NCBI GenBank assembly: GCA_035443825.1
Contig: DAOMNN010000024.1
Coordinates: 1 to 44,509 of the forward strand
Source of the DNA: DAOMNN01 sp035443825
Lineage (GTDB): Bacteria > Pseudomonadota > Gammaproteobacteria > Burkholderiales > Rhodocyclaceae
Length of the DNA: 44,509 nucleotides
Direction of reading: 5' to 3'
Position numbers and translations under genes: made by a program. The notes below the pieces were generated by a model, which worked only from the letters and a program-made list of their open reading frames with translations, searched no databases and was not told where the DNA came from. Position 1 is the stretch's first letter. Each line of letters opens with the position of its first letter. Below are positions 43,407 through 44,509 of the stretch, in pieces.

Positions 43407-44419
43407 AGATCGTGGCACCGATAAGTCGACTCACCGAGGTCGAGTTGCTGGCACAGGCCGGCGCCAATGAACTCTACTGCGGTGTACTGCCGCGACAGTG
43501 GGTCCGCAAGTTCGGCATCGCCAACGCGAATCGCAGGCCCACCGGCAATCTCTCCACCTACGACGAGTTGGGCAAGGCAATCAGCACTGCCCATCAAAAT
43601 CGTGCAGCGCTCTCTCTCGTCATGAACGCGCAGCAGTACTCAGGCGACCAGATTGCGGCAGCGATCGACTTGGCCGAGACGTTCCTGGGCATGGGCGGGG
43701 ACGCTTTGATTGTGAGCGATCTCGGCCTGATCCGCGCGCTATCGGGCGCCCTGCCGTCTGCGAGAATCCATATAAGTTCGGTGGCAACGTGCCGCAACGC
43801 AAGCGCAGTAAGGCTGTGCGGGGATCTGGGCGCCACGCGCGTCATACTCCCGCGGGACGTTACGATTGGGGAGGCCTGCGAGATCGCCGTGGCGGTTCCG
43901 GAGATCGAAATCGAGGCCTTCGTGCTGAACGATGGCTGCGTGTTCGAAGAAGGCGCATGCCACACGATTCACCTTCCGGGCCAACTCGGCGGCCCAATTT
44001 GCCTGGATAGCTACGTCTACCGCTATCACCACAGGGCCGGGCGCACGCTCGGCCACGATACGATGGACAGGCTCGCGGAGAACGACGCTGCGTACAGAAA
44101 GTGGCTCTGGTATCGCTTCTCTTGCGGCTTCACGACCACGCCCGCGGGCATGCCGTATGGTCCGTGTGGCCTGTGCGCTATACCTGCAATGCTTCAAGGC
44201 GGTATTGCGGCCGTCAAGATCGCGGGGCGGGAAGGACCGACCGCCCGCAAGCTCGCAAGCGTCAGAATGGTACGCAAGGTCCTTGACGCTGCGGCCGCCG
44301 GTGCCGGAGAGGAGGCAGTCAGGGAACTGGCGACGAATCTCCGCCCTTCGACGGAGCACTGCGCGACCGGATTCATGTGCTACTACCCAGAGGTCCTTCG
44401 GAACACGAACGGCGCCTGA
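43403..44419 (+). CDS. U32-family protein resembling UbiU
   Basis: A 338-residue protein of the U32 family. It begins MKIVAPISRLTEVELLAQAG and keeps the U32 patterns GANELYCG and VKIAGRE. C179 and C186 (C-x6-C, as in UbiU), C200, and C255 or C258 (PCGLC) could hold a [4Fe-4S] cluster. By analogy with UbiU-UbiV it may form a heterodimer with the upstream protein, with which it is translationally coupled (ATGA). Related U32 proteins act in oxygen-independent hydroxylation of ubiquinone, tRNA or rRNA. The target here is not known, and the overall sequence is quite unlike E. coli UbiU, so I give no gene name. Confidence 0.75.
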   Translation: MKIVAPISRLTEVELLAQAGANELYCGVLPRQWVRKFGIANANRRPTGNLSTYDELGKAISTAHQNRAALSLVMNAQQYSGDQIAAAIDLAETFLGMGGDALIVSDLGLIRALSGALPSARIHISSVATCRNASAVRLCGDLGATRVILPRDVTIGEACEIAVAVPEIEIEAFVLNDGCVFEEGACHTIHLPGQLGGPICLDSYVYRYHHRAGRTLGHDTMDRLAENDAAYRKWLWYRFSCGFTTTPAGMPYGPCGLCAIPAMLQGGIAAVKIAGREGPTARKLASVRMVRKVLDAAAAGAGEEAVRELATNLRPSTEHCATGFMCYYPEVLRNTNGA

Positions 44420-44464
44420 ATGGCAGGTTCAGCGTCCCCCTCTGTCTCGGCGCCGTAGACGCAC

Positions 44465-44498
44465 ACACGCCGCGTGCTTTGAGTGGCATGCGGCGTGT
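44465..44498 (+). other. Strong hairpin at right edge
   Basis: ACACGCCGCGTGC (44465-44477) and GCATGCGGCGTGT (44486-44498) pair over 13 positions with one G-T pair and an 8-base loop, 45 bp after the last gene. No T-run follows. It may end or protect the message of the U32 pair, or be part of a repeat family in this genome. Confidence 0.5.
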
Positions 44499-44509
44499 AT
44501 GTTGGATGG

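Noticed and set aside
1..44509. tRNA genes, CRISPR arrays, insertion sequences
   Set aside because: I found no cloverleaf-like sequence, no regularly spaced repeat set and no transposase.

Overview
The window is high-GC DNA, apart from a few AT-rich patches, and looks like a betaproteobacterium. Rhodocyclales or a related order is plausible, but I cannot fix the genus. Two blocks point there: ribF-ileS-lspA-fkpB-ispH, and a Rieske oxygenase gene divergent from xseB-ispA-dxs-folE2. Housekeeping genes fill the left 9 kb and 13.9-17.9 kb. The rest is accessory and centres on amine oxidation. I see no tRNA, rRNA, CRISPR array or insertion sequence.

Layout. 1-184: no gene recognised; a nested inverted repeat. 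185-3060: queG (minus), head to head with tsaE-amiC (plus). 3132-8858: ribF, ileS, lspA, fkpB, ispH. 8907-12668: an AraC-type regulator, a Tat-exported flavin amine oxidase or dehydrogenase, a class I cytochrome c and a secreted NTF2-like protein. 12697-13839 (minus): Rieske oxygenase. 13967-17861: xseB, ispA, dxs, folE2. 17881-26281 (minus): a complete quinohemoprotein amine dehydrogenase (QHNDH) operon in the order qhpA-D-C-B-F-E-G. 26506-33792: an OmpR-type response regulator, then a giant hybrid kinase (pseudokinase, AAA ATPase, helical repeats, GAF, PAS, histidine kinase, receiver, HPt). Its reading frame is interrupted only by a 100-N assembly gap. 34117-42317: DUF1329, DUF1302, RND transporter, YCF48-like protein and aldehyde dehydrogenase. 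42537-44419: a translationally coupled pair of U32-family proteins resembling UbiV and UbiU.

How the genes may work together (inference). QHNDH oxidises primary amines in the periplasm to aldehydes, and the aldehyde dehydrogenase could take the aldehydes further. The flavin amine oxidase with its adjacent cytochrome c looks like a second periplasmic amine-oxidation route. The two-component system lies between the qhp operon and the DUF1329/DUF1302/RND cluster. A 31-bp sequence element with 10-bp-spaced repeats, typical of OmpR-type sites, is shared by the region upstream of qhpA and the region upstream of the DUF1329 gene (23 of 31 bases identical). This suggests one phosphorelay controls both the amine dehydrogenase and an envelope transport cluster. 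That is the most interesting untested idea here.

Other points: a strong factor-independent terminator separates the QHNDH structural genes (plus qhpD) from the export and maturation genes qhpF-E-G. All four thioether or CTQ residue pairs are present in the gamma subunit. The sensor's kinase domain lacks catalytic residues. The N gap is flanked by identical 55-bp sequences and is almost certainly artificial.
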